A stretch of 64,000 nt of DNA, taken from positions 124,001 to 188,000 of the forward strand of contig LADP01000021.1 of the NCBI GenBank assembly GCA_000961575.1, in the 5' to 3' direction. Below the pieces are notes generated by a model, which worked only from the letters and a program-made list of their open reading frames with translations, was not told where the DNA came from and did not search any database. The DNA comes from Peptococcaceae bacterium BRH_c8a. GTDB taxonomy: Bacteria > Bacillota > Desulfotomaculia > Desulfotomaculales > Desulfallaceae. Below, piece after piece: positions 34,956 through 45,079 of this stretch. The position numbers were made by a program, and so were the translations under genes. Each line of letters begins with the position of its first letter. The stretch's first letter is position 1.

Positions 34956-36035
34956 TTGAAAGCTGTTTTAGCTCTTGAAGACGGCAAAGTGTTCACCGGC
35001 CAATCCTTTGGCGCCGCCACCGAACAATGGGGTGAGGTGGTATTTAACACCGGTATGACCGGTTACCAGGAAGTGCTTACCGACCCCTCTTATGCCGGGC
35101 AAATCGTGGTCATGACCTACCCGCTGATTGGCAACTACGGTATTAACCGGGAGGATTACGAATCCAAACGTTCTTTTGTGCGCGGTTTCGTAGTCCGGGA
35201 ATATTGCGACCACCCCAGTAACTGGCGAGCTAGTTACCGGGTCGGCGAATTTCTAACCCGGGCGGGAGTGCCAAGTATTAGCGGAGTGGATACCAGGGCA
35301 TTGACCAGACACTTGCGCAGTTACGGAACTATGCGGGGATATCTCGCCACCGGCGACGTGAACCCCGAGGAGATCGTGACCAGGGCACGCACCAGCCCGC
35401 AGTTAAGCGGCTTGAATCTAGTAGACGAGGTGGCCACCGGGGAAAATTACACCATTGAGGGTAGTGGGCCGCGGGTGGTACTGGTGGACTTGGGGGCCAA
35501 ACATAATATTATCCGCAAGTTGCGGGATCGGGACTGTACTGTTATTGTAGTGCCTCCCGGTGCCACCGCGGGTGAAATTAACGCCTTGTCTCCAGATAGC
35601 GTGTTTTTTTCCAACGGCCCGGGAGACCCGGTGGATGTAAAAGATACCATTGAGACCAGCCGCAAGCTAATCGGTACCATACCGCTGTTTGGCATTTGCC
35701 TGGGGCATCAGGTTTTAAGCCTGGCCTTGGGTGGAAAAACCTATAAGATGAAGTTTGGCCACCGGGGTTCAAACCACCCGGTTAAGGACATGCGCACCGG
35801 GCGGGTTTACATCACTTCCCACAACCACGGCTACAGCGTGGATGAATCATCACTGGCGGGGTTGGATGTAGAAGTTTCCCATATTAACTTAAACGATAAT
35901 ACCGTGGAAGGCATCCGGCATAAAAAAATGCCCATATTTGCAGTGCAGTATCACCCCGAGGCATCACCGGGGCCGCACGATTCAGACTATATATTCGACC
36001 AGTTTATGGACATGATGCGCGGGGAGGGACAATAA
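34956..36035 (+). CDS. carA: Carbamoyl-phosphate synthase small subunit
   Basis: A 359-residue glutamine amidotransferase subunit supplying ammonia to CarB. The N-terminal CarA-specific domain ([26 protein letters not shown]) is followed by a class I GATase domain with the nucleophile in GICLGHQ (about residue 247) and His/Glu in [16 protein letters not shown] 34956 has GGAGGTG 8 nt upstream. The carB start follows its stop by 1 nt. Confidence 0.95.
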   Translation: MKAVLALEDGKVFTGQSFGAATEQWGEVVFNTGMTGYQEVLTDPSYAGQIVVMTYPLIGNYGINREDYESKRSFVRGFVVREYCDHPSNWRASYRVGEFLTRAGVPSISGVDTRALTRHLRSYGTMRGYLATGDVNPEEIVTRARTSPQLSGLNLVDEVATGENYTIEGSGPRVVLVDLGAKHNIIRKLRDRDCTVIVVPPGATAGEINALSPDSVFFSNGPGDPVDVKDTIETSRKLIGTIPLFGICLGHQVLSLALGGKTYKMKFGHRGSNHPVKDMRTGRVYITSHNHGYSVDESSLAGLDVEVSHINLNDNTVEGIRHKKMPIFAVQYHPEASPGPHDSDYIFDQFMDMMRGEGQ

Positions 36036-36036
36036 A

Positions 36037-39000
36037 TTGCCGATTAAAGAGGGCATTAAAAAAGTATTGGTGGTTGGCTCGGGCCCCATCATTATCGGCC
36101 AGGCGGCGGAGTTTGACTACGCCGGCACCCAGGCCTGCCGGGCACTACGCGAGGAAGGCATGGAAGTAGTGCTGATTAACAGCAACCCGGCTACCATTAT
36201 GACCGATGTCAACATGGCAGACCGGATTTATATTGAACCAATCACCCCGGATTTTGTCACCCGGGTCATTGAAAAAGAACGACCCGACGGGTTCCTGCCT
36301 TCACTGGGCGGCCAGGTAGGCTTGAACATGGCTCTGCAGTTGGCCGAGCTCGGTGTGCTGGACAAATATAATGTCAAGCTGCTGGGCACCCCGCTGGACG
36401 CGATCAAGCGGGCTGAGGACCGGGAACAGTTTAAGAACACTATGGAGCGGATTAACGAACCGGTGCCCGAAAGCGCCGTCATCTCCACGATAAATGAAGC
36501 CGTGGCCTTTGCCCAGCAAGTCGGGTTTCCACTGGTGGTGCGCCCGGCTTACACCCTGGGCGGTACCGGTGGCGGTATGGTTTACAACATTAATGAACTT
36601 ATTGACACCTGCACCCGGGGCCTAAAGGCCAGCATTATTCACCAAGCGCTAATTGAGCGTAGCCTGGTAGGCTGGAAAGAAATCGAAATTGAGGTTATGC
36701 GGGACGGGGCGGACAATTGTATCACCATCTGCAGCATGGAGAACCTGGACCCCATGGGCATTCACACCGGTGACAGCATCGTGGTGGCCCCCACCCAGAC
36801 CCTGAGCGACAAGGATTACCAGATGCTGCGCACCGCCGCGCTCAAAATCATCCGAGCCCTGGGCGTGGAGGGCGGCTGCAACATTCAGTACGCTCTGGAT
36901 CCTAACAGCTACCAGTACTATGTTATCGAAGTCAACCCGCGGGTGTCCCGTTCTTCGGCCCTAGCCTCAAAGGCCACCGGCTACCCAATTGCCAAAGTGG
37001 CCACTAAGATCGCCATCGGCCTGAACCTGGATGAAATCAAGAACGCGGTGACAGGCAAGACATACGCCTGTTTCGAGCCGTCCATCGACTACGCGGTAAT
37101 CAAGTTCCCCCGCTGGCCCTTCGACAAGTTTGCCCTGGCCGACCGTACCCTGGGTACCCAGATGAAGGCCACCGGCGAGGTGATGGCCATAGACCGCACC
37201 ATTGAAGGGGCGCTTTTAAAAGCCATCCGCTCACTGGAAATCGGTGTCCCCGGTTTGCTATACCCCGGCATGGAGAATCTCACCGAGGAAGAAATTGAGC
37301 AAAAGCTAATTACGGCTAACGACGAGCGTCTTTTTGTACTGGCCGAAGCACTGCGCCGGGGTATGCTGGATGAACACATCTGCAACCTGACCAAAATGGA
37401 TCGTTTTTTCATCCGCAAAATTAAAAACGTAGTGGATTTGGAACAAAAGCTACGCCAGCAGGGACCGGCGGCCCTGACCACGGAAACCCTGCGGCAGTGC
37501 AAACAGATGGGCATGGCCGACGCTTATATTGGCCAGGTTACCGGGCTAAAGGCTGATGCAGTGCGGTCGCTGCGCAAGGCCAAAGGTGTCGAACCAGTCT
37601 ATAAAATGGTGGACACCTGCGCTGCCGAATTCGAGGCCCAAACACCTTATTATTACTCTACCTACGATGATGAGGACGAGGCGCCGCCTACGGACAGGCG
37701 CAAGGTGGCGGTGCTGGGCGGCGGGCCCATCCGCATCGGCCAGGGCATCGAGTTTGACTATTGTTCGGTGCATTCGGTATGGGCGCTGAAAGAAATGGAT
37801 TACGAAACCATTATTATCAACAACAACCCCGAAACCGTCAGCACCGATTTTGACACCGCCGACCGGCTGTACTTTGAACCGCTGTTGCCCGGGGATGTGC
37901 TGAACATTTTAGAAAAGGAAAAACCAGAAGGCGTAATCGTGCAGTTCGGCGGCCAGACACCCATTAACCTGGCGGCCCACCTAGTCCGGGCCGGGATTAA
38001 GATCCTGGGCACCTCATTAAACGATATCGACCGGGCCGAGGATCGCGAACGGTTTGACGTTCTTTTGGAAGAACTGGATGTTCCCAGGCCGCCGGGCGGT
38101 ACCGCCTTTTCGGTATCCGAAGCCGTGGAGATAGCTACCCGCATCGGGTACCCGGTGCTGGTGCGCCCCTCTTACGTACTGGGCGGCCGGGCCATGGAAA
38201 TTGTTTATAATGTTGAAGATCTGACAAACTACATGCAAACTGCTGTAAAAGTTACACCGGAGCACCCGGTACTGGTAGATAAATACTTTCTGGGCGAGGA
38301 GATTGAAGTTGACGCCATCGCCGACGGTGAAACGGTGCTCATCCCCGGCATCATGAAACATGTGGAGCGGGCCGGGGTACACTCCGGGGACAGCATCGCA
38401 GTTTACCCGGCCAACCACCTGGACCGCCAAGCTCGGGAACAAATTGTGGATTATTCCACTCGAATGGCTCTGGCCATGAATGTGCGGGGGATGATCAACA
38501 TCCAGTACGTGCTGTACAACGGACAGATTTACGTACTGGAGGTAAACCCCCGGGCCAGCCGTACCGTGCCTTACATGAGTAAGATAACCGGCGTGCCCAT
38601 GGTCAATCTGGCCACCAAGATTATTATGGGTCATAAACTAAAAGGTATGGGGTATCAAGGCGGGTTGTACCCCGAAACCAAACTGGTAGGTGTGAAGGCA
38701 CCGGTGTTCAGCTTTGCCAAGCTGCTGCAGGTGGATATCTCGCTGGGTCCGGAAATGAAATCAACCGGTGAGGTGCTGGGGGTGGACGCCAGCTATCCGG
38801 TGGCGCTGTACAAGGCTCTGTTAGCCTCAGGTGTGGAATTTCCCCGCCAGGGCAACATCCTTTTTACCGTGGCCGACAAGGACAAAGAGGAAGCGCTGCC
38901 TATTGTAAAAGGTTTCTCCGGGCTTGGTTATAATATCCTGGCCACCGCCGGAACGGCCCGTTACCTAGATGAACACAGCGTGCCGGTGCAGCGGGTGAAC

Positions 39001-39249
39001 AAGGTGCGCGAGGGGTCTCCCCATATAGCTGAACTGTTGAGACAAGGGGATATTCACCTGGTGGTGAACACGCTCACCAAGGGTAAGCAGCCCGAACGGG
39101 ACGGTTTTGCCATCAGGCGGGCCACCGTGGAACTAGCCGTGCCCTGTCTGACTTCTCTGGACACCGCCAGGGCCATCTTGGAGGTGCTAACAGACTTCCA
39201 GGAGGGATCCGATGTCGCACTGGTGCCGCTGCAGGAGTACCTGAGTTAA
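36037..39249 (+). CDS. carB: Carbamoyl-phosphate synthase large subunit
   Basis: A 1070-residue enzyme with two homologous ATP-grasp halves (each starting with a VxGxGPIxIGQ-type segment, at residues about 11 and 559) and a C-terminal MGS-like allosteric domain (about 935-1070). It uses ammonia, bicarbonate and two ATP to make carbamoyl phosphate. TTG start with GGGAGGGAC upstream. Length and order are standard. Confidence 0.96.
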   Translation: MPIKEGIKKVLVVGSGPIIIGQAAEFDYAGTQACRALREEGMEVVLINSNPATIMTDVNMADRIYIEPITPDFVTRVIEKERPDGFLPSLGGQVGLNMALQLAELGVLDKYNVKLLGTPLDAIKRAEDREQFKNTMERINEPVPESAVISTINEAVAFAQQVGFPLVVRPAYTLGGTGGGMVYNINELIDTCTRGLKASIIHQALIERSLVGWKEIEIEVMRDGADNCITICSMENLDPMGIHTGDSIVVAPTQTLSDKDYQMLRTAALKIIRALGVEGGCNIQYALDPNSYQYYVIEVNPRVSRSSALASKATGYPIAKVATKIAIGLNLDEIKNAVTGKTYACFEPSIDYAVIKFPRWPFDKFALADRTLGTQMKATGEVMAIDRTIEGALLKAIRSLEIGVPGLLYPGMENLTEEEIEQKLITANDERLFVLAEALRRGMLDEHICNLTKMDRFFIRKIKNVVDLEQKLRQQGPAALTTETLRQCKQMGMADAYIGQVTGLKADAVRSLRKAKGVEPVYKMVDTCAAEFEAQTPYYYSTYDDEDEAPPTDRRKVAVLGGGPIRIGQGIEFDYCSVHSVWALKEMDYETIIINNNPETVSTDFDTADRLYFEPLLPGDVLNILEKEKPEGVIVQFGGQTPINLAAHLVRAGIKILGTSLNDIDRAEDRERFDVLLEELDVPRPPGGTAFSVSEAVEIATRIGYPVLVRPSYVLGGRAMEIVYNVEDLTNYMQTAVKVTPEHPVLVDKYFLGEEIEVDAIADGETVLIPGIMKHVERAGVHSGDSIAVYPANHLDRQAREQIVDYSTRMALAMNVRGMINIQYVLYNGQIYVLEVNPRASRTVPYMSKITGVPMVNLATKIIMGHKLKGMGYQGGLYPETKLVGVKAPVFSFAKLLQVDISLGPEMKSTGEVLGVDASYPVALYKALLASGVEFPRQGNILFTVADKDKEEALPIVKGFSGLGYNILATAGTARYLDEHSVPVQRVNKVREGSPHIAELLRQGDIHLVVNTLTKGKQPERDGFAIRRATVELAVPCLTSLDTARAILEVLTDFQEGSDVALVPLQEYLS

Positions 39250-39307
39250 AAAAATCAAACCCTAAGCTTTTCAGGCGATAGTGATAATTATGCTGATAGA
39301 ATGAAAG

Positions 39308-39334
39308 CCCCGGACGGTTCAGAACCGTCCGGGG
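39308..39334 (+). terminator. Hairpin after carB
   Basis: A perfect 12-bp stem, CCCCGGACGGTT (39308-39319) with its complement at 39323-39334, then TCTATTTA. It is a moderate terminator 58 bp after carB, and may reduce transcription into pyrK. Confidence 0.7.
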
Positions 39335-39472
39335 TCTATTTAAACCGGACGCCTGGCCCGGGTTTTTTTAAATTTAAGTTTCAATGAGAAAAAACAAATG
39401 AAGAATCTAATCATTAACTATCGTGTCTCACAGGGGTATAATGTTTAAGAATTAAAAAAAGGCAATAAAAAA

Positions 39473-39506
39473 GCGCTCTCCGGTTTAATGTATGCCGGCT
39501 TTGCGC
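39473..39506 (-). terminator. Intrinsic terminator for the small minus-strand gene
   Basis: On the minus strand GCGCAAAGCCGG pairs imperfectly with CCGGAGAGCGC and is followed by six T, 35 bp after the stop of the gene at 39541-39693. Confidence 0.65.
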
Positions 39507-39540
39507 GTTGGTGACTGTTCGTTAACTGGAAAGACTTGCT

Positions 39541-39693
39541 TCAAGCGCCTTTTTTAAGGGTTTCTACTGCTTTCGAAAGATCCCGGTTCAGGTTGTTGAA
39601 CCACTCTTTCAGTTCCCGGCACCGGTTAGCTTTACTACTGTTGCTTTGGATCATTTGCGTCAAGGCACTTACCGCATATTCACGGTCGGTCAT
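39541..39693 (-). CDS. 50-residue helical hypothetical protein inside the pyr region
   Basis: A minus-strand frame with a strong AAGGAGGTG 5 nt before its ATG encodes a 50-residue helical peptide starting MTDREYAVSALTQMIQS and ending LKKGA. It has its own downstream terminator. It runs against the direction of the pyr operon between carB and pyrK, so pyrKD may need their own promoter. No family recognised. Confidence 0.55.
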   Translation of the reverse strand: MTDREYAVSALTQMIQSNSSKANRCRELKEWFNNLNRDLSKAVETLKKGA

Positions 39694-39770
39694 AGATACA
39701 CCTCCTTTTAATTATCACTATATCAGGGCTATGTTAAAAGTCAATAAAGCAAATATTAACTTTATAAACA

Positions 39771-39906
39771 AGGAGTTAGGAGTTAGGAGTCAGGAGTCAG
39801 AATAAAGAACGAAAAATGAAGAGCGAATGAAGATTGGTTCATCATTAGTTCTTAAAATTTGTTTTCGTGGCATTCTGACTACTGACTACTGACTACTGAC
39901 TACTGA
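39771..39906. repeat. Heptad repeats in inverted arrangement
   Basis: Four heptamers (GAGTTAG twice, GAGTCAG twice) at about 39773-39800 are followed, after about 80 bp, by four CTGACTA heptamers at 39874-39902. The two sets are roughly inverse complements, as in the arrays at 14.5, 21.4 and 29.5 kb. Sits directly upstream of pyrK. Confidence 0.75.
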
Positions 39907-39933
39907 ATTTTTGAATCGGAGGTTTGAGTTAAA

Positions 39934-40776
39934 ATGTCGCAATTAATACAGGTGGAAATAGCAGGAAATTCAAGTCCTGCTCCTAATATATATGTGTTGG
40001 AATTGTTTGCTCCAACCCTGGCGGCAAATGCAAAGCCGGGCCAATTCTTACATATACGCTGTGCCGAGGGCACCGACCCGCTGTTGCGCCGTCCCGTCAG
40101 CATTCATGCCGTAAACCGTGGCACCGGGTCGGTGCGGATTATGTTCCAGGTAGTGGGTCAGGGCACTGAGATGCTGGCCCGCAGGCAGGATGGTCTGCTG
40201 GACGTCATCGGCCCCCTGGGCCGCGGGTTTACCTGGGGTCAGGGACACCCAAGCCACACAAATACAGGATCCGCGGCAGTTGATGGGAGTACCACTAACC
40301 CGGGCGGTATTATCGTTGTCGGCGGCGGTATCGGTGCCGCGCCACTTTTTTTTCTGCTGCAGGAGCTGGCGGTAACCTCGGCGGCCCCGCGGGTGAAGGT
40401 GCTGCTGGGGGCCAGGAGTGCCGACCAGCTCTTAACTGTGGAACTGGCGGCGACGTTGGGCTTTAAGGTACAAATCGCTACTGATGACGGCTCGGCCGGG
40501 TTTCACGGACTGGTTACCGATCTGCTGGCGGAAGAACTGCGACAGAAAACGGCACATGTTTATGCCTGCGGACCGGCACCCATGCTTAAAGCTGTCTGTA
40601 CGCTGCTTGGTCAAGCTAAGGTGCCGGGGGAAGTTTCATTGGAAGAAAGGATGGCCTGCGGGGTGGGTGCCTGCCTGTCTTGTGTCTGCCGGGTGCGGGA
40701 ACCCGGTGGGGAGGAAAACTATCAGCGGGCCTGCGTGGACGGCCCAGTATTTAGTGCGGCGGAGGTGGTCTGGTAA
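39934..40776 (+). CDS. pyrK: Dihydroorotate dehydrogenase B electron transfer subunit
   Basis: A 280-residue FAD/[2Fe-2S] protein passing electrons from PyrD to NAD. FAD motif LRRPVSIH is at about residue 50; the NAD domain begins [12 protein letters not shown] at about 125. The four cluster Cys are in [12 protein letters not shown] and RACVDG. A Thr/Ser/Gly-rich insertion of about 20 residues ([18 protein letters not shown]) lies between the FAD and NAD domains. Overlaps pyrD by 1 nt. Confidence 0.93.
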   Translation: MSQLIQVEIAGNSSPAPNIYVLELFAPTLAANAKPGQFLHIRCAEGTDPLLRRPVSIHAVNRGTGSVRIMFQVVGQGTEMLARRQDGLLDVIGPLGRGFTWGQGHPSHTNTGSAAVDGSTTNPGGIIVVGGGIGAAPLFFLLQELAVTSAAPRVKVLLGARSADQLLTVELAATLGFKVQIATDDGSAGFHGLVTDLLAEELRQKTAHVYACGPAPMLKAVCTLLGQAKVPGEVSLEERMACGVGACLSCVCRVREPGGEENYQRACVDGPVFSAAEVVW

Positions 40777-41684
40777 TGAACACTACAGTAAACTTGGGCG
40801 GCATCATGATGAAGAATCCGGTCACCACTGCCTCGGGCACCTTCGGGTTTGGGTTTGAATACCAGCCCTATGTAGACCTGCAGCGGCTGGGGGCTATAAC
40901 TGTAAAAGGCACTACCCCGGCGCCCCGGGCGGGCAATTCCACTCCACGGATCGCAGAAACGCCTGCGGGCATGCTTAACGCCATTGGGCTGCAAAACCCG
41001 GGTGTGGATCGGGTGGCTTTAGAAATTATGCCTAAGTTGGCGGAACTGGGAGTGCCGGTGATCATTAACATTGCCGGGGACACTGTGGATGATTACGCTT
41101 TGGTGGCCCGCAAACTGGACGGGGTAACTGGCGTGGCTGGTCTGGAGATAAATATTTCCTGCCCCAATGTGAAAAAAGGGGGCATCCAGTTTGGCAGCGA
41201 GCCCCGCTCGGCGGCCGAGGTAACCAGGGCGGTAAAAGCGGCTACGGGGTTGCCGGTAATCGTAAAGCTATCACCCAATGTCACAGACATAGCGGCCATG
41301 GCTGAAGCAGTGGCCGAAGCCGGGGCGGACGCTTTATCGATGATTAATACCCTGGTCGGCATGGTCATTGATATAGACCGTAAAAAACCGCTTTTAGCCA
41401 ACATAACCGGGGGGTTAAGCGGCCCGGCAATTAGACCGGTGGCGGTGCGGTCGGTATGGCAGGTCTATAGGGCGGTAAAGCTGCCCATTCTGGGCATGGG
41501 AGGCATTATGAACGCCAGGGATGCCCTGGAATTTATCTTGGCCGGGGCTACCGCTGTGGCAGTGGGTACAGCTAATTTTGTTAACCCCCGAGCCACCATC
41601 GAAGTGATCGAAGGTATTGAGGACTACATGCGGCAAAACGGGTTTGATAATATAGATCAGCTGGTAGGCTTGGCCCATAAATAA
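40776..41684 (+). CDS. pyrD: Dihydroorotate dehydrogenase B catalytic subunit
   Basis: A 302-residue FMN TIM-barrel oxidising dihydroorotate, of class 1B as shown by its partner pyrK. Motifs: [12 protein letters not shown] at the start, [21 protein letters not shown] with the catalytic Cys (about residue 129), and [19 protein letters not shown]. Starts on the last base of pyrK (TAATG). Confidence 0.95.
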   Translation: MNTTVNLGGIMMKNPVTTASGTFGFGFEYQPYVDLQRLGAITVKGTTPAPRAGNSTPRIAETPAGMLNAIGLQNPGVDRVALEIMPKLAELGVPVIINIAGDTVDDYALVARKLDGVTGVAGLEINISCPNVKKGGIQFGSEPRSAAEVTRAVKAATGLPVIVKLSPNVTDIAAMAEAVAEAGADALSMINTLVGMVIDIDRKKPLLANITGGLSGPAIRPVAVRSVWQVYRAVKLPILGMGGIMNARDALEFILAGATAVAVGTANFVNPRATIEVIEGIEDYMRQNGFDNIDQLVGLAHK

Positions 41685-41765
41685 ATCCTCTAAAATAATA
41701 CTTTAAACTTTGGCCCGGATAGAATAAAATTTAGCATAGAATAAATTAACATAGGGAAAAGGTAA

Positions 41766-42716
41766 TTGTCCTTGTCCAAGCAATATTATACTGGCGTGAG
41801 CCTGGTTTTTGTATCGGCCATCGGTTTTGGCCTGCTTCCTATCTTCGCCCTTTATGCATACCAGGGAGGGGTTAATGTAACCACCCTTCTTTTACTGCGT
41901 TTTTCTTTGGCTGCGGTTTGTTACTTTGTACTGGTACTAATTAATAAAGTGAATATCAAATTGGACAAGAACCTGTTGGTACTGCTATTCGTCATGGGCA
42001 GTATTTTTTATATGCTGCAGTCTAATTTTTATCTTGCTGCGGTGCAATATATCCCAGCTTCTGTGGCGGTGTTGATTTTTTACACGCATCCCATTTTTGT
42101 AGCAGTGCTATCTTTAATATTTTACAAAGAATCTTTGACCGGTAATATTTTAATTTCTATTTTGATATCGATAATCGGGTTAACCATGGTTTTGGGCAGC
42201 GACTTCGGTGGATTAAGTGCCAGGGGTTTGATGCTGGCAGGCGGTGCCGCGCTGGTTTATTCTTGTTATATTGTTTTGGGTCAGCGGGTTTTAAAACAAC
42301 TGCCGGTTATGGTTGCCAGCTTAATGGTGACAATGTTTGCATCGTTTTCCCTACTTGCAATTGGCATTGCCACAGATTCTTTGAACTTTAATATGCAGCC
42401 CATGGCCTGGATGGCTTTAGCGGGGATGGTGGCATTTTCAACAGTATTGTCCGTTTTTACATTTTTTAGAGGTATTTCATTGATTGGATCCACTAAAGCA
42501 TCAATTTTAAGTATGGTGGAACCGCTGACCACCATTGGTTTTTCGGCGTTGCTTTTTGGTGAACGAATGAGCTGGCTGCAATTGGCAGGCGGTCTGGCTG
42601 TTTTGGCCGGTTCACTACTGGTCATTACTGCAGAAAAAAAACCTGTAGGGGCACCCCTTGCGGGTGCCCGAATTAATGATGCGAGGTCCTCTGTTACTAA
42701 GAAAACAGACTTATAA
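41766..42716 (+). CDS. EamA-family (DMT) exporter with a repeat-derived C-terminus
   Basis: A 316-residue membrane protein with ten predicted spans in two EamA repeats (SAIGFGLLPIFALYAYQGG near the start; PLTTIGFSALLFGERMSWLQLAGGLAVLAGS near residue 270). Substrate unknown. The last roughly 25 codons after ITAEKK are read from a copy of the GC-rich dispersed repeat also found at 50036-50114, so the tail (VGAPLAGARINDARSS) is acquired. TTG start; TTG 41772 is an alternative. Confidence 0.82.
   Translation: MSLSKQYYTGVSLVFVSAIGFGLLPIFALYAYQGGVNVTTLLLLRFSLAAVCYFVLVLINKVNIKLDKNLLVLLFVMGSIFYMLQSNFYLAAVQYIPASVAVLIFYTHPIFVAVLSLIFYKESLTGNILISILISIIGLTMVLGSDFGGLSARGLMLAGGAALVYSCYIVLGQRVLKQLPVMVASLMVTMFASFSLLAIGIATDSLNFNMQPMAWMALAGMVAFSTVLSVFTFFRGISLIGSTKASILSMVEPLTTIGFSALLFGERMSWLQLAGGLAVLAGSLLVITAEKKPVGAPLAGARINDARSSVTKKTDL
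42646..42690. repeat. GC-rich dispersed repeat, partial copy inside an EamA gene
   Basis: The run from GTAGGGGCACCCCTTGCGGG through CCCGAATTAATGATGCG matches one arm and the centre of the palindromic element at 50036-50114. It lies within the coding region of the EamA gene, in frame. Confidence 0.85.
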
Positions 42717-42773
42717 GGCTGTAATAAGAACAGTTTTTTATCCGCTGTGGTGTTGCGTTAGCGGCATGCGTTG

Positions 42774-44132
42774 CTACACCAGGTAAGCAATGAAAAAAGT
42801 GGCTACGCCAAAATAAACCGACAGGGAAAAAACATCATTTAGAGTTGTAATTAACGGCCCCGAAGCTACGGCGGGGTCGATTTTCATTTTATATACCATA
42901 AGCGGTATCACGGTACCTGCCAAGGTACCTATCACCAGGGTTATTAGCAGAGAACTACCCACCACCAGACCAAGTATGGGATTACCCAGCCAGACGTAAG
43001 CGATAATGGTAATTAATATACCGCAGGTGGTGCCGATGATTAAACCTACACCCAGTTCCCTCATCACCAGGCGCAGGGCGATGTTTTTATCTATGTCGCG
43101 GGAAACAAGACCTCTAACCACCACCGCCAGCGACTGTGTTCCGGTGTTCCCGGTCATACCGGCGATCATGGGCATAAAGAAAGCCAGGGCCACCACTTTT
43201 TGTAACGTGTCCTCAAATACACTAATAATACTGCCTGATATTAGTCCGATAAATAATAGTAAAACCAGCCACGGTAAACGGCGGTATGCGGCTACCCAGG
43301 CTCGGGTATCGAAATCGATAGAATTGCCCGTAGCAGACATTTTTCCTATATCTTCATTGGCTTCCTTAATAATTACATCCAAAACATCGTCTACGGTAAC
43401 AATTCCCACCAGTACGTTGTTTTCCTCCACTACCGGCACAGCTAAGAAGTCATAACGTTCGATGATCCGGGCTACGTCTTCCTGGTCTGTATCCACCGGA
43501 ACCGAAATTACCCGCGTAAACATGATTTCGCTAATTTTTTCTTCGGCACCGGCCAGGATTAAGTCCCGATATGATACCACGCCCACCAGTCTTTTATCGG
43601 TATCAATTACATACAGGTAGTTAATAGTTTCTGCTATGCCTGCAAAAGACTTAAGCTTACTTACAGTTTCACCCACGGTATAATCAAGCGGTATCCAAAC
43701 GTAGCGGTTGGTCATTAACCGACCCGCTGTTTCCGGGGGATGCTCCAGGATATCTTTTACTATCCTGGATTCTTCTTTTTTCATCACGGAAAGGAATGTT
43801 TCTATTTCCTGACTAGACAGTCCGCCCAGCAACGTGGCCAGGTCGTCATTGTCCATTAGATCCATGATGCGGCTTGCTTTTTCAAGACCCAGTTTATTTA
43901 AAACTTCCAACTGCTGATCCTTATCAAGTTCTTGAATCAAATCTGCCAATTGTTCTGCATTGACCAGCATTAAAAAGCGTGCCTGGTGCTTTTCGGGCAG
44001 GTTTAAGTAGAACCGGGCCAGATCGTATGGCTGCAATTCCTCCATCAGGGCATTAAAACCTTTTAAGTTAAGCTCTTTTACGTGCTTAATAATCTCCAAG
44101 ATGAATTGATCTTCCGATGTTTTGGTAACCAT
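42774..44132 (-). CDS. mgtE: MgtE-family magnesium transporter
   Basis: A 452-residue Mg2+ channel/transporter. Order: N-terminal MgtE domain (residues about 20-125), two CBS domains (about 130-250), a connecting helix and five membrane spans from about residue 285. The pore segment MPMIAGMTGNTGTQS is typical. The ATG at 44132 has GGAGG 6 nt upstream; a longer frame to 44216 is not needed. Transcribed alone and converging on the EamA gene. Confidence 0.93.
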   Translation of the reverse strand: MVTKTSEDQFILEIIKHVKELNLKGFNALMEELQPYDLARFYLNLPEKHQARFLMLVNAEQLADLIQELDKDQQLEVLNKLGLEKASRIMDLMDNDDLATLLGGLSSQEIETFLSVMKKEESRIVKDILEHPPETAGRLMTNRYVWIPLDYTVGETVSKLKSFAGIAETINYLYVIDTDKRLVGVVSYRDLILAGAEEKISEIMFTRVISVPVDTDQEDVARIIERYDFLAVPVVEENNVLVGIVTVDDVLDVIIKEANEDIGKMSATGNSIDFDTRAWVAAYRRLPWLVLLLFIGLISGSIISVFEDTLQKVVALAFFMPMIAGMTGNTGTQSLAVVVRGLVSRDIDKNIALRLVMRELGVGLIIGTTCGILITIIAYVWLGNPILGLVVGSSLLITLVIGTLAGTVIPLMVYKMKIDPAVASGPLITTLNDVFSLSVYFGVATFFIAYLV

Positions 44133-44328
44133 AAGATTCCTCCAGGAAGTGCCCGTCAACGTATGCCTGATTTGTTTATTATCTTTAGTATTTACGGGCC
44201 CGGGTATAAAAAGCAAGTTTGGAAGGCAATATTTTTAACTACTTTAATCATTCAATTAACAGACATAGAGCGATTCTAAATAGATGAAAAAACACAGAAA
44301 TTACTAAGCCCGCAAGCGTCAATTATAT

Positions 44329-44511
44329 TTAATGTTGGTCATCTTTATTAAGCTTGGCATCTATGTGGTACATTTCCTGTAGATCTTCTGCGCTAACGTC
44401 CTGGAGTTCCCCTGAGTCGACAGTCCTCAATTTGTCTGCTTTAGTTCTGCGGAAATGCTCACTGTTTATAGTGTCCGTTCTTTTGGTACGGGCAGCATCG
44501 GTATCGGTCAT
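44329..44511 (-). CDS. 60-residue charged hypothetical protein
   Basis: A soluble, highly charged 60-residue protein (MTDTDAARTKRTDTINSEHF to LNKDDQH) with GGAGG 8 nt before its ATG. No Cys, signal or membrane span, and no family recognised. Probably real because of the ribosome site and codon pattern. Confidence 0.5.
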   Translation of the reverse strand: MTDTDAARTKRTDTINSEHFRRTKADKLRTVDSGELQDVSAEDLQEMYHIDAKLNKDDQH

Positions 44512-44717
44512 CAGTACCCCTCCGTATTGCTATTTCGTTATTAATTATATTTTGACCAGTGTTCTATTTTATATGTGCGGTGCCATGGTTCCTTTATATT
44601 TCCAATAATAAAATAAGAGCCTGACCCCGATGGTTGTTCTTTTATGCAGCAGGTGTTCCATAATGGCCACCGGTTTTGCGCTTTAAATAAACATCAGGGG
44701 GTTAAAAAATGCTTTTG

Positions 44718-44752
44718 CCCTCGACCCGCTGCCCAGGGACGAGGGTTTATTT
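44718..44752 (+). terminator. Intrinsic terminator upstream of the Fe-ADH promoter
   Basis: CCCTCG-A-CCC at 44718-44727 pairs with GGG-A-CGAGGG at 44736-44745, followed by TTTATTTTTG. No annotated plus-strand gene lies before it; a short untranslated transcript or insulation of the next promoter is possible. Confidence 0.7.
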
Positions 44753-44832
44753 TTGTTCATCAAACTTGTTAGGGCCCGTTTAATGCCGTAATTTAGCCAA
44801 ACAGTGGCAGTTTGACCAGGCTACCTCTTTTC

Positions 44833-44848
44833 TGGCATTGTGTTTGCT
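44833..44848 (+). promoter_or_regulatory. Sigma-54-like promoter for the Fe-alcohol dehydrogenase
   Basis: TGGCATTGTGTTTGCT has GG and GC separated by exactly 10 bp and differs from TGGCAC-N5-TTGCT at one -24 base. It precedes the adh ATG by 232 bp. The TGTCA-type dyads seen upstream of korD are not found here, so a different activator would be needed. Confidence 0.55.
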
Positions 44849-45079
44849 TAACAGTATATTGTGTGAATTCAGTCGGTTCCGGCATCACTAAAGATTATAA
44901 CAATTTCAAGCCAAATTGCCCGGAGGTCGTAGAGGGCGATTCTCTTTGGGGTTTAACCTTTCCGGGAGGTGAAAAGAAAACACAGAGAAACTCTTTTATC
45001 GAACTTGCAAAGTATAGAAAATTTAATAAGACTTTTTCAATTAAATAACTAGAATTTTAAAAACAGGAGGTTAGTATAA

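Larger units (their letters stand above)
44512..45079. other. 568-bp regulatory gap before the Fe-alcohol dehydrogenase
   Basis: No gene supported. It holds a terminator at 44718-44750, a sigma-54-like promoter at 44833-44848, and a leader of about 220 nt with a CCCGGA/TCCGGG-closed hairpin near 44919-44971 ahead of the adh ribosome site. Confidence 0.6.

Noticed and set aside
39536-39805. 89-codon plus-strand frame
   Set aside because: It is antisense to the better-supported 50-residue minus-strand gene, which has a strong ribosome site and terminator.
44812-45048. 78-codon plus-strand frame before Fe-ADH
   Set aside because: No ribosome site; it covers the sigma-54-like promoter and leader hairpin, and the composition is not protein-like.
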